From NCBI GenBank assembly GCA_900208305.1, contig OAPG01000003.1, positions 1,426,001 to 1,490,000 of the forward strand: DNA of 64,000 nt, given 5' to 3'. The DNA is from Melanopsichium pennsylvanicum (lineage: Eukaryota > Basidiomycota > Ustilaginomycetes > Ustilaginales). Below, one piece after another: positions 29,101 to 38,800 of the stretch; within the stretch, counting starts at the first letter, position 1; each line of letters begins with the position of its first letter. The notes under the pieces are model-generated. The model had not been told where the DNA came from. It was given only the letters and a program-made list of their open reading frames with translations, and searched no databases. The translations under genes and the position numbers were made by a program.

Positions 29101-31160
29101 ACAGGCGTGGTTGAACTGCTGTCGATCTCCTCTTGCTTGAATTCAGGCGGAGGCTTACGTCGATTCATGCTTTTTGATCTCGTGATCTTGACGGGTGACT
29201 CTGCCGGTCTTGGTCTAAAGGGGCTATCGATGCTAGCTCGTGACCTTCTCGGCGTGCCGACATAATTGGCATCGACAAGGTGGTTGGATTTCTGCTTCCA
29301 GCTCTCGATTTCGGGTGTAGTGGGGCGCCGTGGACCTGCGTCGGCGGTGCTGCTGCGACCGAATCTCAAGCGGGAACGCAGCGAAGGCTTGCGAGAGTGA
29401 CTCGATGTTGATGGCTCCAGTGGCTGGCTCGCACGTGTCTCTGCGGGAGGGTAACGCTGACCGAGCGTCGCCGCCGATTGTGGGAGGGGTGGAGACGATA
29501 AAGATGCTTGCGAGGAGCTGACTCCAAAGATGGATCCGATCATGGAGAGGCTCTTACTGTTCTTCCTGTGCGCCAAAGATTGGGTGAGAGTACGACCTGA
29601 TTTGCTTGGGCGACGCTGAGGAACGGGCAATTCGGACGGATCCGGAGAAGCTGATATGGGGATTGGGTTTGAGATGGGTATAGATGCCAAAGGCAGGGAA
29701 CGGCTGATGGAGTGCTTCGCGTGCCTAGGACGCGCGTCGATGGCGGGAAGTTCTTTGTTGGTAGAATCGTTGGACAGAGATGCACGAGCAGGGAAGGTGA
29801 ATGCAGAGACGTTGCTGGCTGCGCTGTCGACCGTTCTGGTTCCGAGGGCTACGTCGCTTGCGGACAAATTTTCAGTTTGCAACGCTGGCTTACTTGTCGA
29901 TGAGCCTGTCTGGATCGCAGGTGCAGCAACGATTGCACGTGGAGATACAGGCCTGTGCTGGGTATGGTGAATCTGGCGCAACTTTATTGTTCCAGCGTCG
30001 TCCGTCCAGCCAGCCGAGATGACCGCAAGAGGAGGCGAGTTGCGGTTCAGAGTGGCACTGGCATCTTGAAGCGGAGGAACAGGATCGACATTCAGGTCGG
30101 GTTTGGAGAGATATGTGAGATTGGTTGGGCTCGAGATGGACTTTCGGCGGCCAAAGAGACGTGCAAAGCGGCCTGTTGATGAGCTTGTGGTTGCGCTCAC
30201 CAATGATTTTGTGGAAGCAGCAGCCTTTGGCGCTGCAGTGTTGAAAGATGATTTAGGTTGACTCGCTACGAATTCAGCAGGTGTGTTGGAAGAGGAATTC
30301 TGCGGTACCTGCTGGAGCTTGTCGGTGCGTGAAGCAGTCGAGTCACTCGAGGCGTTGCGGCGACGACCGAAACTGGGTCTTCTGAAGATGACGCTGCCCA
30401 TGGTGGTTGTGTCGCGATGTGAGCTGCTGGTTCCGGTGGAGGCCGAAGCAGGTGGAAAGGGAGACCTTGACTTTGTAGCCTTTCTTGTGAGCTGTGGAGC
30501 ATTAGAAGAAGCAGTTGCCAAGGATTTATCGTGTGTAGTTGACAGATCTGTATGTTCGTGCGCTATTAGTGTGGATGGTATGGATCGAGTGAAAGATGAT
30601 GATGCTAATGGTGGTATTGGAGTAGAAGGAGCACGAAGCGAGGTAGAAGAGGATGAGGCAGCCAATCCGAACAATCTATCGTATTGATTGAGCTGTGGGT
30701 TCGAGGCGGCGGGGGCGGCTGCGATGGTTGTGGCTGTGGTGGTGGTGGTAGCTGAAGAAGATGAAGCACGAGGCAAAGATTGGGTTACTGGAAGGGGTGA
30801 AGGTGATGGCGAAGGTCGGGTGGACGAGGGGGAATGAAAAGGAGCTTGGCCTATGCTGTGATCATCTGTGGTTGAGTAATGTGAGCCTCGGGAGTTTGTG
30901 CTGATGCTGATGGTGGTGCTGGAGCTGCTGTTGTTGTAGGGTGTTTGAAGCTCGCGATTGGGATAGAGGAGATCATGCGTATGCGTGTGTACGTAGGGTT
31001 GTGATTTGGCAGAACGACCAAAAGGAAGACGCTCGCGAGCTGAAGGAGATGAGCAAATTTTGGATGTTGAAGAACTGTGGTCGGATGTGGAAGCGCTGGA
31101 AGTTGGAGGATGGACGGTGACTCGCGTGGAAGGCCGCCTGAGCAGATCTGCAAACGGCAT
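26127..31160 (-). CDS. Very large disordered Ser-rich protein, about 1677 aa
   Basis: Single-exon gene. The ATG at 31160 (MPFADLLRRPSTRVTVHPP, context CACCATGC) is preferred to the in-frame ATG at 31211, whose extra 17 residues look like 5' UTR. The protein is dominated by Ser, Thr, Pro and Ala, with many basic-directed phosphorylation sites (RRPSFGRRRNASS, SRSLPLAS, RRKSISS, RSKSMNRRKPP). A short helical, charged region near residues 1345-1390 (KQLELIEREKRRAEKELKRQAQLQQKY) is likely coiled coil. Another conserved-looking stretch reads GRVKDWVADRPILPMADAPMLSRSNTLRNK. I do not recognise a family or enzyme domain. Its neighbour at 19418-24418 has a similar architecture, but no shared domain is apparent by eye. 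Confidence 0.7.
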   Translation of the reverse strand: MPFADLLRRPSTRVTVHPPTSSASTSDHSSSTSKICSSPSARERLPFGRSAKSQPYVHTHTHDLLYPNRELQTPYNNSSSSTTISISTNSRGSHYSTTDDHSIGQAPFHSPSSTRPSPSPSPLPVTQSLPRASSSSATTTTTATTIAAAPAASNPQLNQYDRLFGLAASSSSTSLRAPSTPIPPLASSSFTRSIPSTLIAHEHTDLSTTHDKSLATASSNAPQLTRKATKSRSPFPPASASTGTSSSHRDTTTMGSVIFRRPSFGRRRNASSDSTASRTDKLQQVPQNSSSNTPAEFVASQPKSSFNTAAPKAAASTKSLVSATTSSSTGRFARLFGRRKSISSPTNLTYLSKPDLNVDPVPPLQDASATLNRNSPPLAVISAGWTDDAGTIKLRQIHHTQHRPVSPRAIVAAPAIQTGSSTSKPALQTENLSASDVALGTRTVDSAASNVSAFTFPARASLSNDSTNKELPAIDARPRHAKHSISRSLPLASIPISNPIPISASPDPSELPVPQRRPSKSGRTLTQSLAHRKNSKSLSMIGSIFGVSSSQASLSSPPLPQSAATLGQRYPPAETRASQPLEPSTSSHSRKPSLRSRLRFGRSSTADAGPRRPTTPEIESWKQKSNHLVDANYVGTPRRSRASIDSPFRPRPAESPVKITRSKSMNRRKPPPEFKQEEIDSSSTTPVYSKTFGTLDGEHHTGLPLGGSPASLSEPQFFALSGTSPKLASQLLASTKSSPHVSQDAQFKYDDAHGLGLVCASSTSAECEDASIPSIDIRPSTPSLDASPIAANEPNNNNPQPKLAPTASPAVNGKRLSLGMHSVADTSLSVDRPWSLISAGEADTPLLKLRKLVVNTNGSEGSRDESDADEGLFFRPLNSSTRNAAESNKDRSAAEATTQDMVNAIDTVEMMSEGGSEQLRSSSQTTTRSDTKHEITSNHSSGSSTLRATRSVAGQASISSLSAAAGALSDASQNSTIRLRNMPTPSLSQVVPAPVEDDVGPLPAKSPALSQHSSRTRQQLHRREASNGSTYSQATVQQGRRASTASRITTRSSGHWSESKFSEDALSALEAEVGQARRAEVVALGKGRVKDWVADRPILPMADAPMLSRSNTLRNKAQVGVTGDKLGEKEAQRQKTLNEHVSRKLKLFSEAQLEAKDAEIRSIHVEELPTASPAEPLGESAIESQATVEPHFARLSVFHDRNLMEGVQPVQQATAAIVAPSNQLVEEAIRLGRAPSKRVRRNLSEAKSVGEAVMVERESPRRASAATIAAARARRRSASASSKKPSTDQLNPTLVPAMLSTPLLNMQDVHGPTTSAPNEPSKPQTSANVEEGSKQQPKQRCFATSEEAAKAKQLELIEREKRRAEKELKRQAQLQQKYAQKKQSDPLLAARLALAGLQPPLEETMPEQVKCDAPMFKTNVFGTGLQVAQVAERRWPAAGGTGSLAATRAGSAMSFHTALDAPIHVEVAASPKTMYIRAQKEIGGDPKFTSNASAEVRPETSYSIASSLAVDFEFPVPPQRMKEQVSEDGTLLSRAGLQESPQQQEWREGRHYVAWSGSASASSSINPKMRPPPRDSSLRHHTESKRSTPQQLSTLFSAATDEVSLGIEERRGMTQSSTMPKLGAISPLDSVKQSVALRRSRSMGYNSRDVRERTKEPMKEDAVRNASRESSYVELQG

Positions 31161-32261
31161 GGTGTGTGCTAGCGTAGTCGGGTCGACGAGATGGGGTGAG
31201 ATGCAGCGCATGCGGTCAGCTGATTGTGATCATGGTGAGAATTTGTGGTGAGAAGATGGAGCAATGTACAGTGGCGATGTACGGACTTTATGTGAACAGC
31301 GAGTGAGAAACAAGGGCAGGCAGCTAAGTAAGCGAGGCCGGGCTGAATGGTCGGAGTAGAATAGGAATCAATCCGACTGGTTGTGGATATCCAACGATCG
31401 ACGACGGAAGGAGCTTGCAAAGCTTGTAACCTGTTGATGGACTGGATGATATATGGTTAATTTGAGTGAAAGAGCACAAACAAGCCATTTCGTGTACTTG
31501 TTGGAAAAACCACCTGCAGTGCAGTGCAGTGTAGCAGATATGCAGTCTTAGTGGAGCCAAATTCAGGGTGGTGGCGTTTGGCGTCGTCAAGGGGGTTGAT
31601 GAGAGCGTAGCGTGGTAACTGAGCTTTTTGCTGTCATGTCTCAGAACTGACACTGAGCGTCAAACATGAGATTCATATTACTGTATTATTCACTCTCTCA
31701 CACGTTTTCAGTCTCAGTGATTCGGACCCTGGATTTTTCGGCTTCTCCTTGTCACCTTTTCAAATCCAGTAAATTTAAAGTATATTGTATGATTATCGCG
31801 TTCTACCCGTTCAGATAATTTTGTATTACAGTATTACGAGACAAAGTGTTGAGCAAAAAGAAAAAAGAAAAAAAAAAGAAATCCCCAGTTGCCTCATCTT
31901 GAACAAGTCGTGCACCTACAATGTCTCCTTTTGTCCTTAGAGGCAATGCTAATTCGCCATCTCACATTGTATGTGCCAACATAGAGAGTAATATGAATAT
32001 TGTGAGCTTAGACGTAAGGGTTGGCAAACAGTATATCTTTCCAACAAAACAATCTTGATCGTCGGCCTAAAGAGACTGTTTCCTTCTCCTCCCCCTTAAT
32101 CCCCCTCTAATCGACTTTCCTTTCCCCCTTTCCGTCTTTCCCTCCAAACAATCGACTTTCACGGTTCAAAAAGCAACGATCGATTCCATTAAAACATCTC
32201 GAGCAACACCATCACACCGTAATGGGAGCAATCATGCCCCAATCACATCACTTCATCCACA

Positions 32262-32315
<54 letters not shown>

Positions 32316-32574
32316 TTCTCTCTCTCCCTCTTTCACCACATGTCTCGATTTGTACACACAACTGAGCACTACTGTAAAAACAAATTAGTCACAGTATTTA
32401 CTGAATTCGAAATCTGAGAAACACAAAAAGTATGCGCATCAACTACCAACTGTTCGATCAGCATCTTTAGTCGGTTCACAACTCTACCATATCATCCAAT
32501 CGAAAGTGCTCAAAGAGCTTTCGACACTCCACCCGCGCAACTTTTCCAACCTTGTTATCAATGTGGAAATTCTA
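31161..32574. other. 1.4-kb spacer with CT microsatellite
   Basis: Region between the 5' end of the disordered-protein gene and the 3' end of KGD2, both minus strand. It carries a CT-rich simple repeat at 32264-32333 and several TACTGTA-like motifs (near 31680, 31767, 31827 and 32373). No gene is seen. Confidence 0.5.
32264..32333. repeat. CT/TTTCTC simple repeat
   Basis: About 70 bases of nearly pure TC dinucleotides with interspersed TTTC, a polypyrimidine tract on the plus strand just downstream of the KGD2 stop codon. Confidence 0.85.
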
Positions 32575-34239
32575 CTAGAGAAGCATACTAGGCATGTCCT
32601 CAATGTATTGTTTCAATTTAACCAGGAAAGTGACTGCCTCCCTGCCATCCAGCAACCTGTGATCATACGTAAGCGCCACCACCATGATAGGTCGGATCTC
32701 CACCTTGCCGTTCACCACCCAAGCCTTTTCCTTGACAGCGTGCATGCCCAAGATCGCACTTCCGGGAAGGTTCAGGATCGGAGTACCAAAGAGCGAACCA
32801 AACACGCCGCCATTGCTGATGGTGAACGTTCCACCGCTCATGTCCTCCAAAGTCAACTTGTTGTCCCTGGCCTTCTTGCCGAGATCAGCGATGGCCTGTT
32901 CGATCTCGATCAGCGACATGTTCTCCAGGTTCCTCACAACAGGTGTAACCAATCCCTTTTCGGTGGAAACGGCCACCGAAAGATCCACAAAGTCGCGATA
33001 GACGATCGTATCACCCAGACCAGCGCCTTCAATCGAAGCGTTAGCGGCGGGAACGTCCTTGAGCGCCATGGCTGAAGCCTTGGCAAACGCCGACATAAAG
33101 CCGAGCTTGACACCCTTCTCCTTGAGGATGCGGTCCTTGTGTCGTGCGCGGAACGCCATGAGATTGGACATGTCGATCTCGTTGAAAGTGGTCAGCGAAG
33201 CAGCCGTGTTTTGCGACTGCTTCAAACGCTCGGCGATTCGAAGACGCATTCGCGACATCTTGACTCGGCTCTCCTCTCGGCTGCCAGCCGCAGGTTTTGA
33301 CGTGCCCGAGGACGACGAAGACGAGGCCGACTTGGACGCGGATGTAGAAGACGACGAGGAGGAGGACGAGGGGCTGGACGACTTGGGAGCGTTAGCGTTG
33401 GCTGCGGATGGCCTAGCGTCAGGGTCAGCAGCAGGGGCGGGCTTCTTTTCACCGCCCTTTTTCTCGGCTGGCTTGGACTCTTCCTTCTTGGGCTTGTCGT
33501 CTTTCTTTTCTTCTTTCTTTTCCTCTTTCTTTTCCTCTTTCTTCTCATCCTTCTTTTCGGCCTTGTCGCCGGAGCTGGCACCACCGGAGGGAGCCTCACC
33601 GGGCTCGAGCTTGAAGAGGTCCTTGCCAACTTCGACGGTGTCCTCCTCGTTGGCGTAGACCTCTACAATGGTACCGGACTGCGGAGCATTGACAGAGACG
33701 TCGATCTTGTCGGTCTCGATGGTAGCGATTTCCTCGTCAGCATTGACAAAGTCGCCGACCTTCTTGTTCCACTGCTTCAAAGTACCCTCAGTGATGGACT
33801 CAGCCATCTGAGGCACCTTGACGACCTCCTTATGGCTTGAAGAGGTGGAAAAGTTCCTGTGCAAGTTGCAACCAAGCGAGTTGGGCAATGAGCGATTTGA
33901 ACGGGTTCGGTTCGATTTGAAGAGAGCGCAAAACGAAAGGGTCAACACGATTTTGAGAGAGAACGAGAAAGGTGAGCCATTCCAGTCTTATGCTCATAGA
34001 GATCACAAAGGATGGGCGCTTGTTTGGCAGTCAAAACACCACGCTTTCCGACATGTGGATGCTTACCTGTGAGTGGGAAGGGCGGTCTTTGGAGCAGCAA
34101 GAGCAAAAGATCGCTGAGCAGCACAAGTGATCAAAGTTCGTCGAGCGACGGCAGGAGTCACCATACGAACGGAGCCAGACCGGAGGGTGAGGCTCCTAGC
34201 AGCGCGAGCGCCGGACTGGGCGATGGTTCGGGAGAGCAT
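32575..34239 (-). CDS. KGD2: Dihydrolipoamide succinyltransferase (E2 of 2-oxoglutarate dehydrogenase)
   Basis: Two exons on the minus strand, 34239-34067 and 33856-32575, give 484 aa. The 210-bp intron (33857-34066) starts GTAAGC, ends GCACAG and splits an Arg codon. Exon 1 encodes a basic presequence (MLSRTIAQSGARAARSLTLR), and the join gives a THRNFSTSSS processing-type site. The lipoyl domain follows, with the lipoylated lysine K108 in IETDKIDVSV. A Lys/Glu-rich then Ser/Ala-rich linker comes next; there is no E3-binding domain, as usual for eukaryotic KGD2. The catalytic domain ends with TYDHRLLDGREAVTFLV, whose H457 and D461 are the acyltransferase His and Asp. The enzyme transfers succinyl groups to CoA in the mitochondrial matrix TCA cycle. 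Length is close to the family norm. Confidence 0.95.
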
Positions 34240-35615
34240 TTTTGTAACTTGGACCAACCAAGTGTTTGCCGCGTGCCGTGCGTTGTGAGTGGGTGGATGT
34301 GTTGAAAGGCGAGGCCTCCGAGTGCCAAGGTAGAGCAAGGTTTGACGGCGACGACGATGATGGTGTTGATGGTGTGGTAAAGGATGGGAAGAGGGTGTGG
34401 AGAACTAAGAGTGACCGACCGGAGAAGTGTCACAAACTTGGATGCTTTTGGCGGTCACGGTCCAACAGCTGTATAAGTTGCTTGCTGCACACAGACTCTG
34501 AGGCTGGGAGAGAGAAGAGAGTTTGCTCTTGGTTCAGGGCCAAGGGTGAGGCATATCGAGAATAATTTGGCAAATTCCAAGCCAATCCAGTCAGCCTGTG
34601 TCTGTCTGTGGCACGGAAGCCACGGACGAGCTGCAATCAAATGACGACCGCATCATCCGTTCATCGACTGCAGTCACCGTGTACTCGAAATTCGCAATTA
34701 AAAACACACTCTCTCTTGCTGCTGTGACGAAAGGTGGAGTGGAGCTATTTGGATTCCAGCCAGTCACGATCGCAAATTCAAAAAAGAAAAACAACAAAAA
34801 ACACTTTGCCTGCAGGGAATCTTTCGTGTTGCTCTTTTTTATTAACAATTTTCTCCGAATACAACTCATGCTGCTTGGAGGGAGCATTTGTAATCATTCC
34901 TTCCCTCACCGTTGTATTTACGCTCTAAAGCGGGTGGACGAGCCAACCACACTCTTAACGCATGTACAGCTCATGATCCGTCCATATCCAAGCAAACTAC
35001 TTTATCACCATCCCTCGAGTGCCTTATAAGTGCTTGTTCTCATCGAAGAAATGATGAAATCAAGTTCTGTACGACTCGTTGAAAACTCTTCAATGAACAG
35101 CAATGGCACAAAACAAATGAATTACACAAAGAGTGAGTCTGACCATTCACAGATTGTCTAACGTCCACCCTGTGTTGTGTTGCGGTCAAACGGATCTTTC
35201 CGCATGAGTCAACAACTTGTAGGAGCCAAACCTTATACAGCTGTCTCCGCCCCCTTTTGCATCACTCTCCTCTACAGAGTCTGTGTGTGCCTCGGGATTG
35301 GCCGGTTTCTGCACAGAGCCGCACCGGTTAGCTCAACATATTTGTTTTTCCAGCTCACACACTTCCTGATACTCCCGAAATAAAATTGACCGACGAACAC
35401 AGGATCGAGCCGGAAAAACGACCCGATCAAGATCCCCATCTCTCGGCCTTTCTTCTGTGGCAGGATTTCCGCGTGAGCCGATGCCCGTACCCACACACAC
35501 ACCCAAACACACACACACACACACACACAGCTAAGACCATATACACACACACACACACAGCTAAGACCATATACACACCCCTGTTCAAGCTTGACAGATA
35601 CCACACAGCACCAAC

Positions 35616-35690
<75 letters not shown>

Positions 35691-35873
35691 TGTGTAAGTG
35701 TGTGTGTGTGTGGGGGGGTGTGTGTAAGTGTGTGTGTGAGAGAGAGAGAGATGACGAGAGCAAGCCAAATCAAGAATAGATTAAAAGAAAAATTGCGACC
35801 ACCAGCTTCAAGGTATGATGATGATGATCATCATCATAAGTCTATTGGACAATTCCTTTCCTCCCTCTCTACA
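34240..35873. other. 1.6-kb spacer between KGD2 and RasGEF genes
   Basis: The left part should be the KGD2 promoter. The right part holds the CA-TA-TG repeat block at 35490-35755. The final 100 bases include a GATGATGATCATCATC inverted repeat around 35817-35835. No convincing gene is seen. Confidence 0.5.
35490..35755. repeat. Compound microsatellite (CA)n - (TA)n - (TG)n - (GA)n
   Basis: CA-rich blocks at 35491-35579 include a duplicated segment with core AGCTAAGACCATATA. A short unique stretch follows, then pure TA from about 35621 to 35653, TG-rich sequence to about 35738, and GA to 35751. The CA and TG arms are complementary around the self-complementary TA core, so the whole block is an imperfect inverted repeat. 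Confidence 0.92.
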
Positions 35874-38800
35874 CTAGGCCTTGTCAGTCCGCCAATTGAA
35901 AATATCCAATCCGCCCAGCTTCCCATTCTCTCCCGTTCCACCACCAGCAGCACTCTGTCGCATCGCCAAACTTCCTGTCAACGACGCCGCACCCGAACCA
36001 TGCGTAGAACTCGATCCAGGCGCACCCGCTTTACTACCCGCCCTTGGCTCCAAAAGCAAACTGCGCCTGTACAGATCATCTGCACCCCTGCCGCCCTGAG
36101 CTCCTTGCACCTCATCCAATACCCCTCTGAGGAACTTTTGCATCTCGGGCACCTCGACCAGGTTGTATGGCACTTGGAAGCGCTGCACCTCGCCCACAAT
36201 GCGGCTGATTTTGATGTACTTGTCAAAGTTCAGCAGCTTCTTATCCGGGTTCGAAGGGCATGGTCGTGTCGGTGCATTGCCCTCGTGACAGAACGTCAGG
36301 TCGGTCAAGAAGAGACCCAAGAATGGGATCGCGGGCGGTGTGGTATTGCGAAGACGGGCACGGTAGCTGGCGTAGTTGCGCGTGTGTTCGACCGCCCGAC
36401 GCTGCTGGTCCATCATACCTCGATACTTAGTCGACAGACCATCCCACGTCTTTTTCAGACGTGCAATGGTGGACGAGTTGAGCGCACACTGGATGGCCAT
36501 GAGCGTGTGGAAGTTGTTGAGTTGCTCACACCGGTCGCCGAGCTTGATGAAGAATTTGAGCAGTTGCGTCCGCTTTCGCGCATCGCCCTCACCCAGGATG
36601 CATTCGCTGATCCAGCCAGTGATTCGGGTAGACATGGACGACATGCTCTTGACGTGAACATCTTCGCAGACTCCCGCGGCCTTGGTTTCCTTGGTAAACT
36701 TGGAGCCGAGTAACTCTTCGGGCTGAATGGCGCAGTAGAGCTTGCTGTCCAGGATGGTCAGCTGACGAGCGAGCTCGAGCGCGTCAAAGTCCAGCACGTT
36801 GATCCGCTCAAAGTTCTCGCTTCGAAGGTTGGACAGCAGCGTTTTTGACACCACAGAGGTAGGCGGGAGCGCTCCGCCTTTGGAGAAGGCCGATGGCGCG
36901 TACATCTCAGAGGCGTCGGTCATTGCGAGCCCGAGACCGCTCTTCATGCGCTCGGACGAAATGACACGCTGGAGACTGCCAGGACCGCGGCTGTTGCCTA
37001 CCAGCACCGTGGTCTTCTGCGTAGCTCCATTCAGACGCTTGCGTGCCAACTCGGCCAGTCGGTGCGCAGGACCGGCGATAGATCCTCCACCGGCCCATCG
37101 CTCAGCTAAAGAAATGAGCTGCTGCAGAATGACACGGTCCGTGGTAGGATTCCAGTGATTCTCAAGCCAGCTTTTGAGCAGATTCAGCACGCGTAGGCGG
37201 ACAGGCACCAGCTTCTTGTCGTGCCAGCGAGACTTGTCACCTTCGCTCATGGCAAGGTCGACGGGGGGCTTCAGCTCAAACCGAGCTACCAAGGCGTCAA
37301 GAAGCTCTTGTGGGGAGGTGAACATTCTGAAGCACAGGAAGAAAGCGGTGGAGAAGGTGGCCTCGATCATTGTGTCGTGCGGAGTCATCTTTTCGATGAG
37401 CGCCTTGAGAGTTGCACCCGTGACTTGGCCCTCGGAATTGCAGACGACGTCCGAAGCATCGTAGTCCGGAGCCATGTAGCGCGACTCGATCGAGATGGCA
37501 GCACCTCTCTGCTCCCTGTACATGGATTGTCCATCGACTGCGCTACCAGCCAACTGCTTTGCCGCCGTCTGGGCGGTGGTGTGCGCGTCTGGAACTGCCC
37601 CGGCTCCCTGCTGCACCATTTCGAGCGAGGGGCGTGCTGAAGTCTCTCCAGTGCACTCGGACCGGATCGACTGGATGGTGGATCGAGAAGTCCTCGATGC
37701 GTCCTGCGAAAGCTGCCCGACAGAAGAGCCAGTCGCAGAACCGGTACCGCTGCTGTTCGATAGGGAAGTGATCCGAGTTTCACCAATTCTCGCATCGACA
37801 CCGCAATGCTGAGCATACTGAGCGTTAGTCTGAAGAGAAGAATAAGATCTATCCTTGGCAGGGGGGACCGGTCGCGGAGCTCGCTGCATCGAGGCATTGC
37901 TGAGCTTGGACGCTACCAAATCTTCGTCACTAAAGTTACCCTCATCAATGTCTTCGAATCCATTTTGAAGCTCATCGCGTTCGTACTTTTGCTTGAGACA
38001 CGAGAGGCTCGTAGCCTTGCGACCGAGGAAGGATAGCGTGTTCTTCCGGCGCAGTGCTCGCATCGGATCTGCTTCACCTTCTTCGCCGCCACGTGTCATG
38101 CTGTCGTCGTCGCCCTCGTCTCGCTGATCGGGATCAGCCGCGGCACGCATTAGCGACGTCGCACGCGGGTAGCGGGTGCGCGAAGGCTCGGGCAACCCAA
38201 TAGTGAACGCAGGGTCGAGTCGATCGATGCAGAGGCGCACAGCTCCAACGCATTCTCCACCTGTTCGCAAGACGCTTGTGGCCGCCTGAAGCAAGCGCGA
38301 CTTGTCTTCGGCTTCAACGGCCGAGCCAGCCGTAATTGAGGCAGAAGGAGCTGATGTGACGATGCGTGCAGCCGTGACGAGCTGCGTCGTTGCTTCATAT
38401 AGGTTCTCGCGTGTGTCCCAAAGGATCGAAGTCTCGCGTGGCCTCAGCTGCTGAAGCACCAAGTTGTTGTTGACGGCTTCCACCACCAGCAAGAGATTAC
38501 GCACCCCGACAACAGCTTCTCGCGTCATGTCGATGAGGTACGCATAACTCGAAGCATGACTTTCGGAAGTGTGGGTGTGAACGTGGCCGATAAACGCAGC
38601 AATGATGGAAAGCAGCTGATCATTGGTAACACTAAGGCGTTGCATGATCTCGTAGGGAGTGCGTTCCACCGGACTTGGTGGACCCTCATCGTCGCCAGAA
38701 CCGGCAGAGTCGTTGCGTGAGACGGCGTCGTGGCCTGATGCCGAGTCTGGCGATTCGGAGCTCGAGTCGGAGCGGGAACGTGCCATGCCGAGGTGATGGG

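Noticed and set aside
35272..35768. Open frames with Thr-His, Val-Cys and Ile-Tyr runs over the microsatellite
   Set aside because: These are translations of CA, TG and TA dinucleotide repeats, not genes.
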